Shown here one piece after another: positions 1 through 7,179 of a stretch of DNA of 8,653 nucleotides. Source of the stretch: a bacterium (GTDB lineage Bacteria; Thermosulfidibacterota; Thermosulfidibacteria; Thermosulfidibacterales; JALWSI01); the NCBI GenBank assembly GCA_027080315.1, contig JALWSI010000036.1, positions 1-8,653 on the forward strand, in the 5' to 3' direction. Below the pieces are notes generated by a model. The model saw nothing but the letters and a program-made list of their open reading frames with translations, had not been told where the DNA came from and ran no database searches. Positions within the stretch are counted from its first letter, which is position 1, and each line of letters opens with the position of its first letter. The translations under genes and the position numbers were made by a program.

Positions 1-123
1 CCTGAGGGGACCCTGGATGCCCGGATGGAGGAGTATTATCCTTTTGAGTGTTCTGAGATGGAGGCCATTGCCCAAAAAATTGCTCCTCTGGTGAAGAGGG
101 TGGTGGTTAGATGCGGGATCTGA
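1..123 (+). CDS. 3' end of an unrecognised plus-strand gene (partial)
   Basis: An open frame runs from the first base of the window to a TGA at 121-123 and gives 40 codons with no internal stop. The fragment reads PEGTLDARMEEYYPFE at its visible start and ends KRVVVRCGI. Its last 13 bases overlap the start of queD, in another frame, which is the usual layout of co-transcribed bacterial genes and suggests that it is real. I do not recognise the family from so short a tail. It could be another gene of queuosine/7-deazaguanine synthesis, but that is only a guess from position. The codon style (GAG, AGG, CTG) resembles that of its neighbours. Confidence 0.55.
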   Translation, partial: PEGTLDARMEEYYPFECSEMEAIAQKIAPLVKRVVVRCGI

Positions 124-509
124 AGTTGTTCTACAGGTTAAGGGTGAAGGATAGCTTCGCTGCTGCCCATCAGCTTCGGGAGTACGAGGGGGCCTGCGAG
201 AGGCTTCACGGTCATAACTGGGATGTTGAGATAGAGGTTGAAGGAGAGCGGCTCAACCATCAGGGGCTTCTTGTTGACTTCAAACTATTGAAGGGGATCT
301 TGAGGGAGGTGCTTGCCCCTCTTGATCACTCTATGCTCAATGAACACCCCGCTTTTCAAAGGGAGAATCCCACCTCAGAGCGTATAGCTGCCTATATCTT
401 CAAAGAGGTGTCCTCTAAACTTGAAGATAGAAGCCTTCCTGTTGTGGTTTCCCAGGTCTCGGTGTGGGAGTCTCCAAATGCCAAGGCAACGGTGCTTAGG
501 AAGGGGTGA
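111..509 (+). CDS. queD: 6-carboxy-5,6,7,8-tetrahydropterin synthase (QueD, PTPS family)
   Basis: QueD converts 7,8-dihydroneopterin triphosphate to 6-carboxy-tetrahydropterin, the second step of cytosolic 7-deazaguanine (preQ0/queuosine) synthesis. The 132-residue protein is close to the usual 115-140 and shows the family signature throughout. The three zinc histidines are H20 (in FAAAHQL) and H33 and H35 (in HGHNW). The catalytic cysteine is C29 in GACERLHGHN. The catalytic Asp-His pair is D71/H73 in LDHSMLNE. The PTSERIAAYIF helix starts near residue 87, and E120 in VSVWESPNA is the pterin-anchoring glutamate. The cysteine and its spacing to HGH favour QueD over animal-type 6-pyruvoyl-tetrahydropterin synthase. 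The ATG at 111 has a GAAGAGGG stretch about 10 nt upstream and overlaps the preceding gene by 13 nt. The 3' end overlaps the convergent aminomutase gene by 14 bp. No queC, queE or folE lies in the window. Confidence 0.93.
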   Translation: MRDLKLFYRLRVKDSFAAAHQLREYEGACERLHGHNWDVEIEVEGERLNHQGLLVDFKLLKGILREVLAPLDHSMLNEHPAFQRENPTSERIAAYIFKEVSSKLEDRSLPVVVSQVSVWESPNAKATVLRKG

Positions 510-1602
510 GGGCTTCAGGATACAGGCACCACTCTCCTTTGTAGTTCTGGTATTTAACCCCTTCCTTCTCAAACTGGAGATTGTAGTTTGGCAGAATGGG
601 AATTTTGCCTTTCCCTTTGGGTGAGTCTATTGCAAAGGTGGGTATTGCTATGCCCGACACATACCCAATCATTGATCTTATGATCTCTATTCCCGTACTC
701 ACAGGGGTTATGAAGTGTTCAACCCCTTTAACTAAGTCACACTGAAAGAGGTAGTAGGGTCTGACCCCCATCTCAATGAGAAGGTAGCAGAGCTCTTTGA
801 TACATTGGGAGGAGTCGTTGATCCCCTTGAGCAGAACGGTCTGGTTGCCGAGAATTGCCCCTGCTTTTTGAAGCAGGCTGCATGCCCTTCTTGATTCTTC
901 TGTTATCTCCCTTGGGTGGTTAAACTGCAGGTTTATCCATAAAGGCCTGAATTTTTCAACAACGGTGGCCATCTCTTCTGTAACAAGCTGTGGTGCCACT
1001 ACAGGCAGCCTGGCGCCAAGACGGAGGACCTTTATTGAGGGTATGTAACTCACCCTCCCCATTATCTCTTCAAGCCAAGAGGGTGGAAGGGTTAGAGGGT
1101 CTCCTCCTGAGAGGATCACCTCCCTTATTTGAGGGGTTTTGCGCAGGTATTCTTCTACCTCTCTAAGTTCTTGTTTTGTGATGATCCATTCTTTTTCTCT
1201 CCAGAGCCGTTTTCTGTTGCAGTGACGGCACCTCGTAAGACACCTACTTGTCACCAGCAACACCGCCCTGTCGGGGTACCTGTGGATCAGCTTTGGAACA
1301 GGGCTGTGGTTCTCCTCTCCGAGGGGATCGTCAATGAGATGGGGATACTCTTTAAGTTCCTCGGGATTGGGTAACACCTGCAACATAATGGGATCGTCCA
1401 GCCTTCTCTCTGCAAGGGCTAAGAAGTGTTTGGTGGTTCTCATGGGGTACAGGTTATGTGCCTCTCTCATCTTTTCCAGGTATTGAGGGGGAGGGGATAT
1501 CCCCATGGTATCCAAGACCTGATCTGGATCTTCAATTAGAAAATTTCCTGTATAGGCCTTGTTGTGATGAATATGACCGTTTTGGTAGGAAAGAGATCCC
1601 AT
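496..1602 (-). CDS. KamA-family radical SAM aminomutase (lysine 2,3-aminomutase-like)
   Basis: This is a radical SAM, PLP-dependent 2,3-aminomutase of 368 residues; Clostridium lysine 2,3-aminomutase has 416 and EpmB about 340. Visible features in order are HRYPDRAVLLV (107-117), the [4Fe-4S] motif CLTRCRHC (C121, C125, C128), R130 matching the lysine-carboxylate arginine, SGGDPL (165-170), FNHPREITEES (228-237), YLFQCDL with D289, and DSPKGKGKIP with D326 and K333. By alignment from memory, D289 and D326 match the two aspartates that bind the substrate side-chain amine in lysine 2,3-aminomutase, and K333 matches the PLP lysine. This favours lysine over glutamate as substrate. The protein stops at YPEALTPS, just before the C-terminal cysteine cluster of the clostridial enzyme, and S264 replaces its partner zinc cysteine. 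The chosen ATG lies 10 nt after the phosphatase stop and has no clear Shine-Dalgarno site; M33 is an alternative start. The role is unknown: free beta-lysine, a beta-lysyl modification, or another substrate. Confidence 0.85.
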   Translation of the reverse strand: MGSLSYQNGHIHHNKAYTGNFLIEDPDQVLDTMGISPPPQYLEKMREAHNLYPMRTTKHFLALAERRLDDPIMLQVLPNPEELKEYPHLIDDPLGEENHSPVPKLIHRYPDRAVLLVTSRCLTRCRHCNRKRLWREKEWIITKQELREVEEYLRKTPQIREVILSGGDPLTLPPSWLEEIMGRVSYIPSIKVLRLGARLPVVAPQLVTEEMATVVEKFRPLWINLQFNHPREITEESRRACSLLQKAGAILGNQTVLLKGINDSSQCIKELCYLLIEMGVRPYYLFQCDLVKGVEHFITPVSTGIEIIRSMIGYVSGIAIPTFAIDSPKGKGKIPILPNYNLQFEKEGVKYQNYKGEWCLYPEALTPS

Positions 1603-1612
1603 CTTGAGACTG

Positions 1613-2335
1613 TTACAGAGATAGCCCCAGAATCTCCAGTGGATTATCCCAAACCATCTCCTGGGCCTTTTCCTCTCCAGCTAATCGCTCAAGAACTGTC
1701 AGGGCATCAGAGAGCATTCGGGGCATTAGCCCCTTTCTGCCGTGGCAATCTGAAGCCATGATGTGACAAAAACCCCTTTCAATCAACATCTCGGTTCTCT
1801 CTTTTATCTCTCGTCCCCATAGGCCCACGAGGCTGGGTGCGTCTATTTGAAAGACCACCCCTTCGTCCCGTAAGGGTGTGATTCTGCGAAGCAGCTCCTT
1901 TTTAGAGATCATAGCCCTTTCTGGATGGGCCAGTACCGGGGTTATGCCCATCTTCACAAGATGGTAGAGCACCTCTTCTGCTCCTTTGGGCAGTCCAGAG
2001 AAGGGAAACTCCACTAGCAGTGCCTTGGGAGTTTCGGTGAAGTTTAAGAAGGGGATATCCTCTTTCTCCCAGGTTCCTGGTACCAATCCCGATATCTCCA
2101 CCTCTCCCCCTCCGCATAGCTGAAGGGGAATAGAGTTATACTCAAGCTCCTTCTGGAGCTTGATGAGGGCTTGGCGTACGTTATCTATCTTGTCTATGCC
2201 CGGGAGAAAGTGGGGTGTTGCCACCATCACCTCTATTCCAAGACTCCAGGCCTCCCGAGCCATGGCCAGAGACTCTTTTACGGTTCTGGCTCCGTCGTCT
2301 ATACCTGGAAGTATGTGGGTATGTATGTCTATCAT
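1613..2335 (-). CDS. PHP-type protein-tyrosine phosphatase (CpsB/YwqE family)
   Basis: This 240-residue protein is a PHP-fold metal-dependent phosphatase of the CpsB/YwqE/Wzb-PHP type, about the family's normal length (240-260). In Gram-positive bacteria these enzymes dephosphorylate the tyrosine autokinase that controls capsule or exopolysaccharide export. The metal-binding motifs are all present: DIHTHILPGIDDGA with H5, H7 and D14, ATPHF with H42, the glutamate-bearing GGGEVEI (75-81), VLAHPER with H137, and ASDCHGRKG with D196 and H198. There is no signal peptide or membrane segment, so it should be cytosolic. Its ATG overlaps the stop of the upstream ligase-like gene (ATGA), which suggests translational coupling and a shared role in surface polysaccharide. 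No tyrosine kinase (Wzc/CpsD) is in the window, so the substrate is not identified here. Histidinol-phosphatase is the main alternative among PHP proteins, but the ILPGIDDGA signature fits CpsB better. Confidence 0.85.
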   Translation of the reverse strand: MIDIHTHILPGIDDGARTVKESLAMAREAWSLGIEVMVATPHFLPGIDKIDNVRQALIKLQKELEYNSIPLQLCGGGEVEISGLVPGTWEKEDIPFLNFTETPKALLVEFPFSGLPKGAEEVLYHLVKMGITPVLAHPERAMISKKELLRRITPLRDEGVVFQIDAPSLVGLWGREIKERTEMLIERGFCHIMASDCHGRKGLMPRMLSDALTVLERLAGEEKAQEMVWDNPLEILGLSL

Positions 2336-3630
2336 CGCTCTCTGGTTACAACTCCTATCCAGCTGAGGGCAAAAAGGGTGGCAAGAAGGTAGGCGTTGCC
2401 TGGAATGTGCAAGTTGAAGTCAAAGAGGTTGTGTATTGAGATGGCCACGATTCCCGTGAGAGAGGCTCTGGTGAGAAGGGATGAGGAGTTGATGGACCAT
2501 ACCACAGGCTTGAAGAATACCCATAAGAAGAGAATGAACCCAATAATGCCCCCTTCAATCAGCATCTCTAAGTACTCGTTGTGGGCGTGGGCGAAGGTTA
2601 CAGGCAGGGTGATGTCCCGGTAGATGGGGAAGACCTGTTCAAAGGTGTTAAAACCGGTTCCTGTAAGGGGATAGTCCTTTATTATGGGCAAACAGTTTTG
2701 CCACACGTGGATACGTAGATCCTGACCGGCGGTGTTGAATCTGTCCATCATTGGTCCCACCCCTATCCAGAATGCGTACACTATGAGAAGTGAGAGGAGA
2801 ACCCCCAAGGCAAAAGAGACCCCTCTCTGTCCCTCTCGTCTCTTCTCATTGATGTACCAGAAGGCCATTGATCCCAGAAATCCCATGAGTCCTGCCCTGG
2901 AGAGGGTGAAGAATAGTGCCAGGGCTCCAAGCATTGAAAGGAAGAGCAATGCCCCTCGTTTTGCTAAGGTCTCGGTCTTAGGTTGGGTGGGGTTGGCGCG
3001 CCAGTCCATGCTCTTCACAACCCCTATGGGAACCACCATCTCCATGAATCCTGCGAAGTGATCGGGGTTTCTGTACGAGCCATGGACCCTGTTAGTGGGC
3101 AGATGGGGGTTGTGGTACCATAAAAGCCACTGGCTTCTTGAGAAGAAGGAGAAGATTCCGTAAAGGGCCTCTGCTATTCCAAAGTAGAAGAGAGAGTTGA
3201 TAAGCCATCTTAGTGGCCGTTTCTGCTTAAAGTGGTTCACCACCAGTAGAAAGAGGAGAAAGATGGATAACCAGTAAACCCCTTGGATCAGCGTCCGATA
3301 GGGAACTAAGGATATGGGCTGCCATCCTACTGCTATTCCCAGCTTTTCTCGAAGCACCAATGATTGGGGAGATAGGATTTTCAACACCGATGGTGGTAGG
3401 GGGATCACCTGAAAGAAGATGTACAACAGAAAAAGGGCAAATGGGTAACTAAGAGGGGTCCAATCCACCTGTAGCCCCTTTCTCTGGTGATAAAACACAG
3501 AGAGCAATGCAAGAATGATGATAAGGCTCTCCTCTATTGAGAGCACCACAGGCTGTACCGCTCCAAAGAGTAGAAGGGAAGAGATGATCACAGATATGGT
3601 GCCTATCTGAATGATTCTCTCTATGCTCAT
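2332..3630 (-). CDS. O-antigen ligase/polymerase family membrane protein (WaaL/Wzy_C)
   Basis: This 432-residue polytopic inner-membrane protein has roughly 11-12 predicted hydrophobic spans. They include about 8-30, 34-47, 60-78, 112-132, 143-163, 226-243, 272-292, 357-377 and 408-427. The Wzy_C core is visible: GSYRNPDHFAGF (184-195), TLSRAGLMG (242-250), and R306 before the YPLTGTGFNTF segment (320-330). The large periplasmic loop ends in AHAHNEYLEMLIEGG (347-360). R245, R306 and H350 are the kind of residues essential in WaaL-type ligases, which transfer an undecaprenyl-linked glycan to lipid A core or another acceptor. Sequence alone cannot separate ligase, polymerase and protein O-oligosaccharyltransferase in this superfamily. 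The gene overlaps both neighbours by 4 nt (ATGA at each end). A GAGGG site lies about 12 nt upstream of the start. Its neighbours support a role in surface-glycan assembly. Confidence 0.85.
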   Translation of the reverse strand: MSIERIIQIGTISVIISSLLLFGAVQPVVLSIEESLIIILALLSVFYHQRKGLQVDWTPLSYPFALFLLYIFFQVIPLPPSVLKILSPQSLVLREKLGIAVGWQPISLVPYRTLIQGVYWLSIFLLFLLVVNHFKQKRPLRWLINSLFYFGIAEALYGIFSFFSRSQWLLWYHNPHLPTNRVHGSYRNPDHFAGFMEMVVPIGVVKSMDWRANPTQPKTETLAKRGALLFLSMLGALALFFTLSRAGLMGFLGSMAFWYINEKRREGQRGVSFALGVLLSLLIVYAFWIGVGPMMDRFNTAGQDLRIHVWQNCLPIIKDYPLTGTGFNTFEQVFPIYRDITLPVTFAHAHNEYLEMLIEGGIIGFILFLWVFFKPVVWSINSSSLLTRASLTGIVAISIHNLFDFNLHIPGNAYLLATLFALSWIGVVTRER

Positions 3631-5405
3631 GAGGGCTCTATTCCCTCTAATGCCCTTCTGTTCTCTTCCCGATTGTATGCGTCTAAGACGTCGCGGCGGG
3701 ATATGGAGCCAATGAGCCTCCCGTAGGGTGAGACCACGGGAAGGTGGTCTATACCCTTCTTACCAAAGTGCTTTATTGCATCTAAAAGGGTGTCGTCTTC
3801 GCTCAGTCTCACAACGTCCTTTTCGCAGAGGTCTCCGGCCGTGGGGATGATTTCTGGCATCTCGTCTGAGAACACAAACCTTTTGATCACCCTGAAGGGA
3901 AGCACTCCAACCAGTCTGTCTTGGTCATCTACAACAAATATATCGGTGTGTCGGGCAAAGCGCTTAAAGTACTCCTTTAACTCAGGTAGAGGTGTGGATT
4001 CATGCACCCTGTCAAAGTTGTGGCTTAGGGCGTCTTTAACCGTTAGGCTCTCTAAGATGCTCTTCTCTTTTCCGTGATGTATCTCTATCCCCCTTTTGGC
4101 GAGGCCGTAGGTGTCTAAAGAGTGGGGGCATAGCCTTTGACCAAGAATTGTGCCCACTGTGGCGGAGAATATGGCAGGAAGCATGATCTGGTAGTTGTGG
4201 GTCATCTCAAACAACAGGAAGATCCCGGTTAGTGGGGCATGGCAGGCGGTTGCCAAGAATGCTCCCATCCCCACTGACGCATAGGCTCCTGCAGGGGCGG
4301 TGAGAGAGGGCATAAGCTTACCCATGAATCCTCCGTAGCTTCCCCCTAACATGCATCCAATATAGAGGCAGGGAGCAAAGAGACCACCTGGGTTTCCTGA
4401 TCCTACGGTTAAAGAGGTTCCCAACATCTTGGCCAGCACCAAGACTGCGGCCAAGGTCCATACGACCCTGCCCGTCATCACCTCTTCCATGAATGGGTAT
4501 CCGTTGCCATACACCTGAGGTAAGAGAACCCCCAATAGACCTACCAGGGCTCCTCCTATGATGGGTTTCACGAGAAGGGGGAGTTTAAGAGAGTTAAACC
4601 ACTCTTCTGTCTTATGGTACATTATGATGAATAGAAAGCTGCATATTCCAATGGGAATTCCCATGAGGGCGTAAGAGGGCATCTCTACCCAGATACTTCT
4701 TATTGAGAAGGGGGGTAGATGAAAGGTGATCTCACGGCCGTAGAAGGCTTGGGTTAAAGCCACGGCTATTCCAGAGGCGATGGCTATGGTGGGGAATGAA
4801 TCAACATCAAAATCCCCCAGAAGCACTATCTCTACGGCAAACATCATGCCTGCGATGGGGGCTCCAAAGGCTGCTGCTATGGCTGCACCGGCTCCTGCTG
4901 CCACCAATAGCTTTGTTTGTTGCCGGGATAGGTTGAAAACCTGCGAGGTTAAAGATCCTAAGGCGCCTCCTAACCCTGCGATGGGACCCTCTCTTCCCGC
5001 GGATCCCCCTGAGCCTATAACCAAGGTGGGAATGAAGATGTTGAGAATGATGCTCTTTTTACCGATTCTACCCCACCGGCGATAAACAGCCATTATGAGG
5101 CGGGGCATGCCGTATCCCTTAAGCTCTTTTCTGAATGCCACAACAAAGGGGGCCACTATTATGGCGCCTGTTAGGGGTAATAGAGCAGTTACCATCTTGG
5201 TGTGGGATAGATGGGTTTGCAGAAAGCCTAAATAGTTGGTGAAGAAGATCTTATGGTACCACTCCAGCATGAAACGGAAGGCGGCATTTCCCAATGCCGC
5301 CAGCACCCCTACAACCACCCCCAAACCTACTAATGGGGTGTGCTTTCCCAGAAAGCTGTTATTCCACTGTAACGCTCTTCGCCAAGTTACGCGGTTGGTC
5401 CACAT
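3627..5405 (-). CDS. ClC-family anion channel/antiporter with C-terminal CBS pair
   Basis: This 592-residue membrane protein has a ClC core (about 20-440) followed by two CBS domains (about 450-513 and 522-578). CBS pairs often bind adenine nucleotides and regulate the pore. Core signatures are GYGMP (97-101), GSGGSAGREGP (131-141) with gating glutamate E139, FGAPIAGMMFAVE (180-192), and GSGNPGGLFAP (335-345). Compared with E. coli ClC-ec1, recalled from memory, the chloride-coordinating Ser107 is Y98, Tyr445 is D431, and the internal proton glutamate Glu203 is I193. Chloride selectivity and proton coupling therefore cannot be assumed. The ATG at 5405 lies 47 nt inside the end of glmS, so the first 14 or so residues are overprinted on the conserved GlmS tail. 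A GAAGGG site 5 nt upstream supports this start. The stop overlaps the ligase-like gene by 4 nt. Its function next to amino-sugar genes is unclear. Confidence 0.9.
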   Translation of the reverse strand: MWTNRVTWRRALQWNNSFLGKHTPLVGLGVVVGVLAALGNAAFRFMLEWYHKIFFTNYLGFLQTHLSHTKMVTALLPLTGAIIVAPFVVAFRKELKGYGMPRLIMAVYRRWGRIGKKSIILNIFIPTLVIGSGGSAGREGPIAGLGGALGSLTSQVFNLSRQQTKLLVAAGAGAAIAAAFGAPIAGMMFAVEIVLLGDFDVDSFPTIAIASGIAVALTQAFYGREITFHLPPFSIRSIWVEMPSYALMGIPIGICSFLFIIMYHKTEEWFNSLKLPLLVKPIIGGALVGLLGVLLPQVYGNGYPFMEEVMTGRVVWTLAAVLVLAKMLGTSLTVGSGNPGGLFAPCLYIGCMLGGSYGGFMGKLMPSLTAPAGAYASVGMGAFLATACHAPLTGIFLLFEMTHNYQIMLPAIFSATVGTILGQRLCPHSLDTYGLAKRGIEIHHGKEKSILESLTVKDALSHNFDRVHESTPLPELKEYFKRFARHTDIFVVDDQDRLVGVLPFRVIKRFVFSDEMPEIIPTAGDLCEKDVVRLSEDDTLLDAIKHFGKKGIDHLPVVSPYGRLIGSISRRDVLDAYNREENRRALEGIEPS

Positions 5406-7179
5406 CGCATCCCTTCTTATCGGCTATGTGATAGGCGAGCAACTGCAAAGGCACCGAATATACAGCAGGAGCAAACTCCTCTTCTACCTTTGGCATCTCA
5501 AGCACCTCATGGGCCACCCTTTTCACCTTCTCGTTTCCCTTCTCGGCGATTGCGATCAAGGTTCCTCCCCGGGAACGCGCCTCTTCCATGTTCCCGAGGG
5601 TCTTTTCTAACACCCTTCCTTCAGGAGCCACAACCACTACGGGCATCCTCTCGTCAATTAGGGCTATGGGGCCGTGCTTCATCTCTCCTGCAGGGTATCC
5701 TTCTGCGTGTATGTAAGAGATCTCCTTCAGCTTTAATGCTCCTTCTAGGGCAAGGGGGTATCCCAAACCACGGCCTAAGTATAGAAAGTGCTCTTTTTTC
5801 ATGTAGCTGTAAGCCATCTCCTCTATTACTGAATCGGTTTCTAAGGCCTCTTTCACCAGTCTGGGTACCTTAAGAAGGGATTTCAAAAGCCTCTTAACCT
5901 CTTCTGAATCAAGAAGTCCCCTTTTGGCTCCAAGGTAGATGCCCAGCAGGGTCATAACAACGATCTGGGTGGTGAAGGCCTTTGTGGAGGCCACTCCGAT
6001 CTCCGGTCCCGCATGGGTGTAGATCACCCCATGGGATTCTCTCACTATGGTGCTTCCAACCACATTGGCTACAGCAAGGGTGTGGGCCCCTTTCTCTTTT
6101 GATAGCCTTAAGGCGGCTAAGGTGTCGGCGGTCTCCCCCGACTGGGATATGCATACCACCAAGGTCTTTTCGTTCATCAGAGGCTCGCGGTATCTGAACT
6201 CTGAGGCTATTTCGGCCTCTACCGGTATCTTTGCCCATCTCTCAATAAGATACTTCCCCACCAGCCCTGCGTGCCACGAGGTGCCGCAGGCCACGATCCT
6301 TATGTTTTCTATCTGAGGCATCTCTTCCAGATTAGAGGATGGAAGAAAGACCCGGCCCTCTTCTAAAGAGTAGGTACCTTTAAGGGTATCAGATATTGCC
6401 CGTGGTTGCTCAAAGATCTCTTTGAGCATGAAGTGTTTGTACCCACCCTTCTCTGCAACCGCAGGGCTCCAGTCTATGATGGATATTTTGAGGGGTATCT
6501 CCTTGCCATATTCGTTGAAAACCTTTACCCCCTGGCGATCTATTCTCACACTTTGGTTGTTCTCCAAAAGCACCATCTTTCTGGTGTAGGGAAGCACCGC
6601 CGGGATGTCTGATGCCAACAGAAACTCATCCTCTCCAATGCCCACTATGAGGGGACTGTCGCATCTTACCCCTACCAGAACGTCGGGTTCTTCCTTTGAG
6701 ATCACAGCTAATGCGTAAGAGCCAACCAGCTCTCTTTTTGCTTTGCTTACAGCTTCAAAAAGGTCCCCTTGGTAGTGATGCTCAATAAGGTGGGCTATGG
6801 TTTCGGTGTCGGTCTCTGATGAGAATGTGTATCCCAAACCCTCTAATCTCTCTCTAAGCTCAAGGTAGTTCTCAATAATTCCGTTGTGCACAAGGGCTAT
6901 TGGTCCTGAGCAATGGGGATGGGCGTTCTCCTCTGAGGGCCTTCCGTGGGTGGCCCATCTGGTGTGTCCCACCCCGTAGGTGGAGGTGTAGAGCTGGCGG
7001 TTGAGAAGCTGGCGCTCTAAGTCTCTAAGCTTTCCTTTGGCCCTCACAACCTTCAGCTTGCCATCAACCACCACAGCTATTCCTGCGGAGTCGTAGCCCC
7101 GATATTCTAACCTCCTCAGCCCGTCTAACAGAACGGTTAGGGCATCATCTCTCCCTATGTATCCTACTATTCCACACAT
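5359..7179 (-). CDS. glmS: Glutamine--fructose-6-phosphate aminotransferase (isomerizing)
   Basis: GlmS makes glucosamine-6-phosphate from fructose-6-phosphate and glutamine, the entry step to UDP-GlcNAc, in the cytosol. The 606 residues match the usual length (E. coli 609). The N-terminal glutaminase domain (about 2-220) starts with the nucleophile C2 after Met removal (MCGIVGYIG) and carries GHTRWATHG (71-79), HNG (98-100) and SETDTE (121-126). Two SIS domains follow: SIS1 (about 290-425) with ACGTSWHAG, SQSGETADT (345-353) and GVASTKAFT, and SIS2 (about 455-595) with GRGLGYPLALEGALKLKE (469-486), H502 in EMKHGPIA, and the C-terminal DVDQPRNLAKSVTVE with K601. All catalytic residues appear intact. 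The start abuts the glmU stop with no spacer, so there is no room for a glmS ribozyme; expression should follow glmU. The 3' end overlaps the ClC gene by 47 nt. Confidence 0.97.
   Translation of the reverse strand: MCGIVGYIGRDDALTVLLDGLRRLEYRGYDSAGIAVVVDGKLKVVRAKGKLRDLERQLLNRQLYTSTYGVGHTRWATHGRPSEENAHPHCSGPIALVHNGIIENYLELRERLEGLGYTFSSETDTETIAHLIEHHYQGDLFEAVSKAKRELVGSYALAVISKEEPDVLVGVRCDSPLIVGIGEDEFLLASDIPAVLPYTRKMVLLENNQSVRIDRQGVKVFNEYGKEIPLKISIIDWSPAVAEKGGYKHFMLKEIFEQPRAISDTLKGTYSLEEGRVFLPSSNLEEMPQIENIRIVACGTSWHAGLVGKYLIERWAKIPVEAEIASEFRYREPLMNEKTLVVCISQSGETADTLAALRLSKEKGAHTLAVANVVGSTIVRESHGVIYTHAGPEIGVASTKAFTTQIVVMTLLGIYLGAKRGLLDSEEVKRLLKSLLKVPRLVKEALETDSVIEEMAYSYMKKEHFLYLGRGLGYPLALEGALKLKEISYIHAEGYPAGEMKHGPIALIDERMPVVVVAPEGRVLEKTLGNMEEARSRGGTLIAIAEKGNEKVKRVAHEVLEMPKVEEEFAPAVYSVPLQLLAYHIADKKGCDVDQPRNLAKSVTVE
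5411..5416 (-). promoter_or_regulatory. Ribosome binding site of the ClC gene, inside glmS
   Basis: On the minus strand, GAAGGG is followed by 5 nt and then the ATG at 5405. It lies within the glmS codons for the conserved DKKGCDVDQ segment. It is the best-looking Shine-Dalgarno site at any start in the block, and it supports the long overlapping start over later GTG/TTG starts. Confidence 0.6.

Noticed and set aside
496-1602. Aminomutase gene as a frameshifted, truncated pseudogene
   Set aside because: Motifs are intact from start to end. The frame past the stop does not restore the missing cysteine motif, and S264 replaces the partner cysteine, so the shorter form looks natural.
496-1602. 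Calling the aminomutase EpmB or glutamate 2,3-aminomutase
   Set aside because: The QCDL and DSPKGKGK segments match the lysine enzyme's substrate aspartates better than the Lys/Asn expected for glutamate aminomutase, and no epmA is visible. I kept a family-level name because specificity is not proven.
2732-3061. Plus-strand open frame of 109 codons opposite the ligase-like gene
   Set aside because: It lies wholly antisense to a gene with clear family motifs, and its protein shows no domain or membrane pattern of its own. The same holds for the plus-strand frames at 4780-5085, 5236-5610, 5490-5873 and 7906-8223.
5909-6238. Minus-strand 109-codon frame inside glmS
   Set aside because: It is an out-of-frame reading of the SIS1 domain of an intact GlmS, with no ribosome site or recognisable motif.
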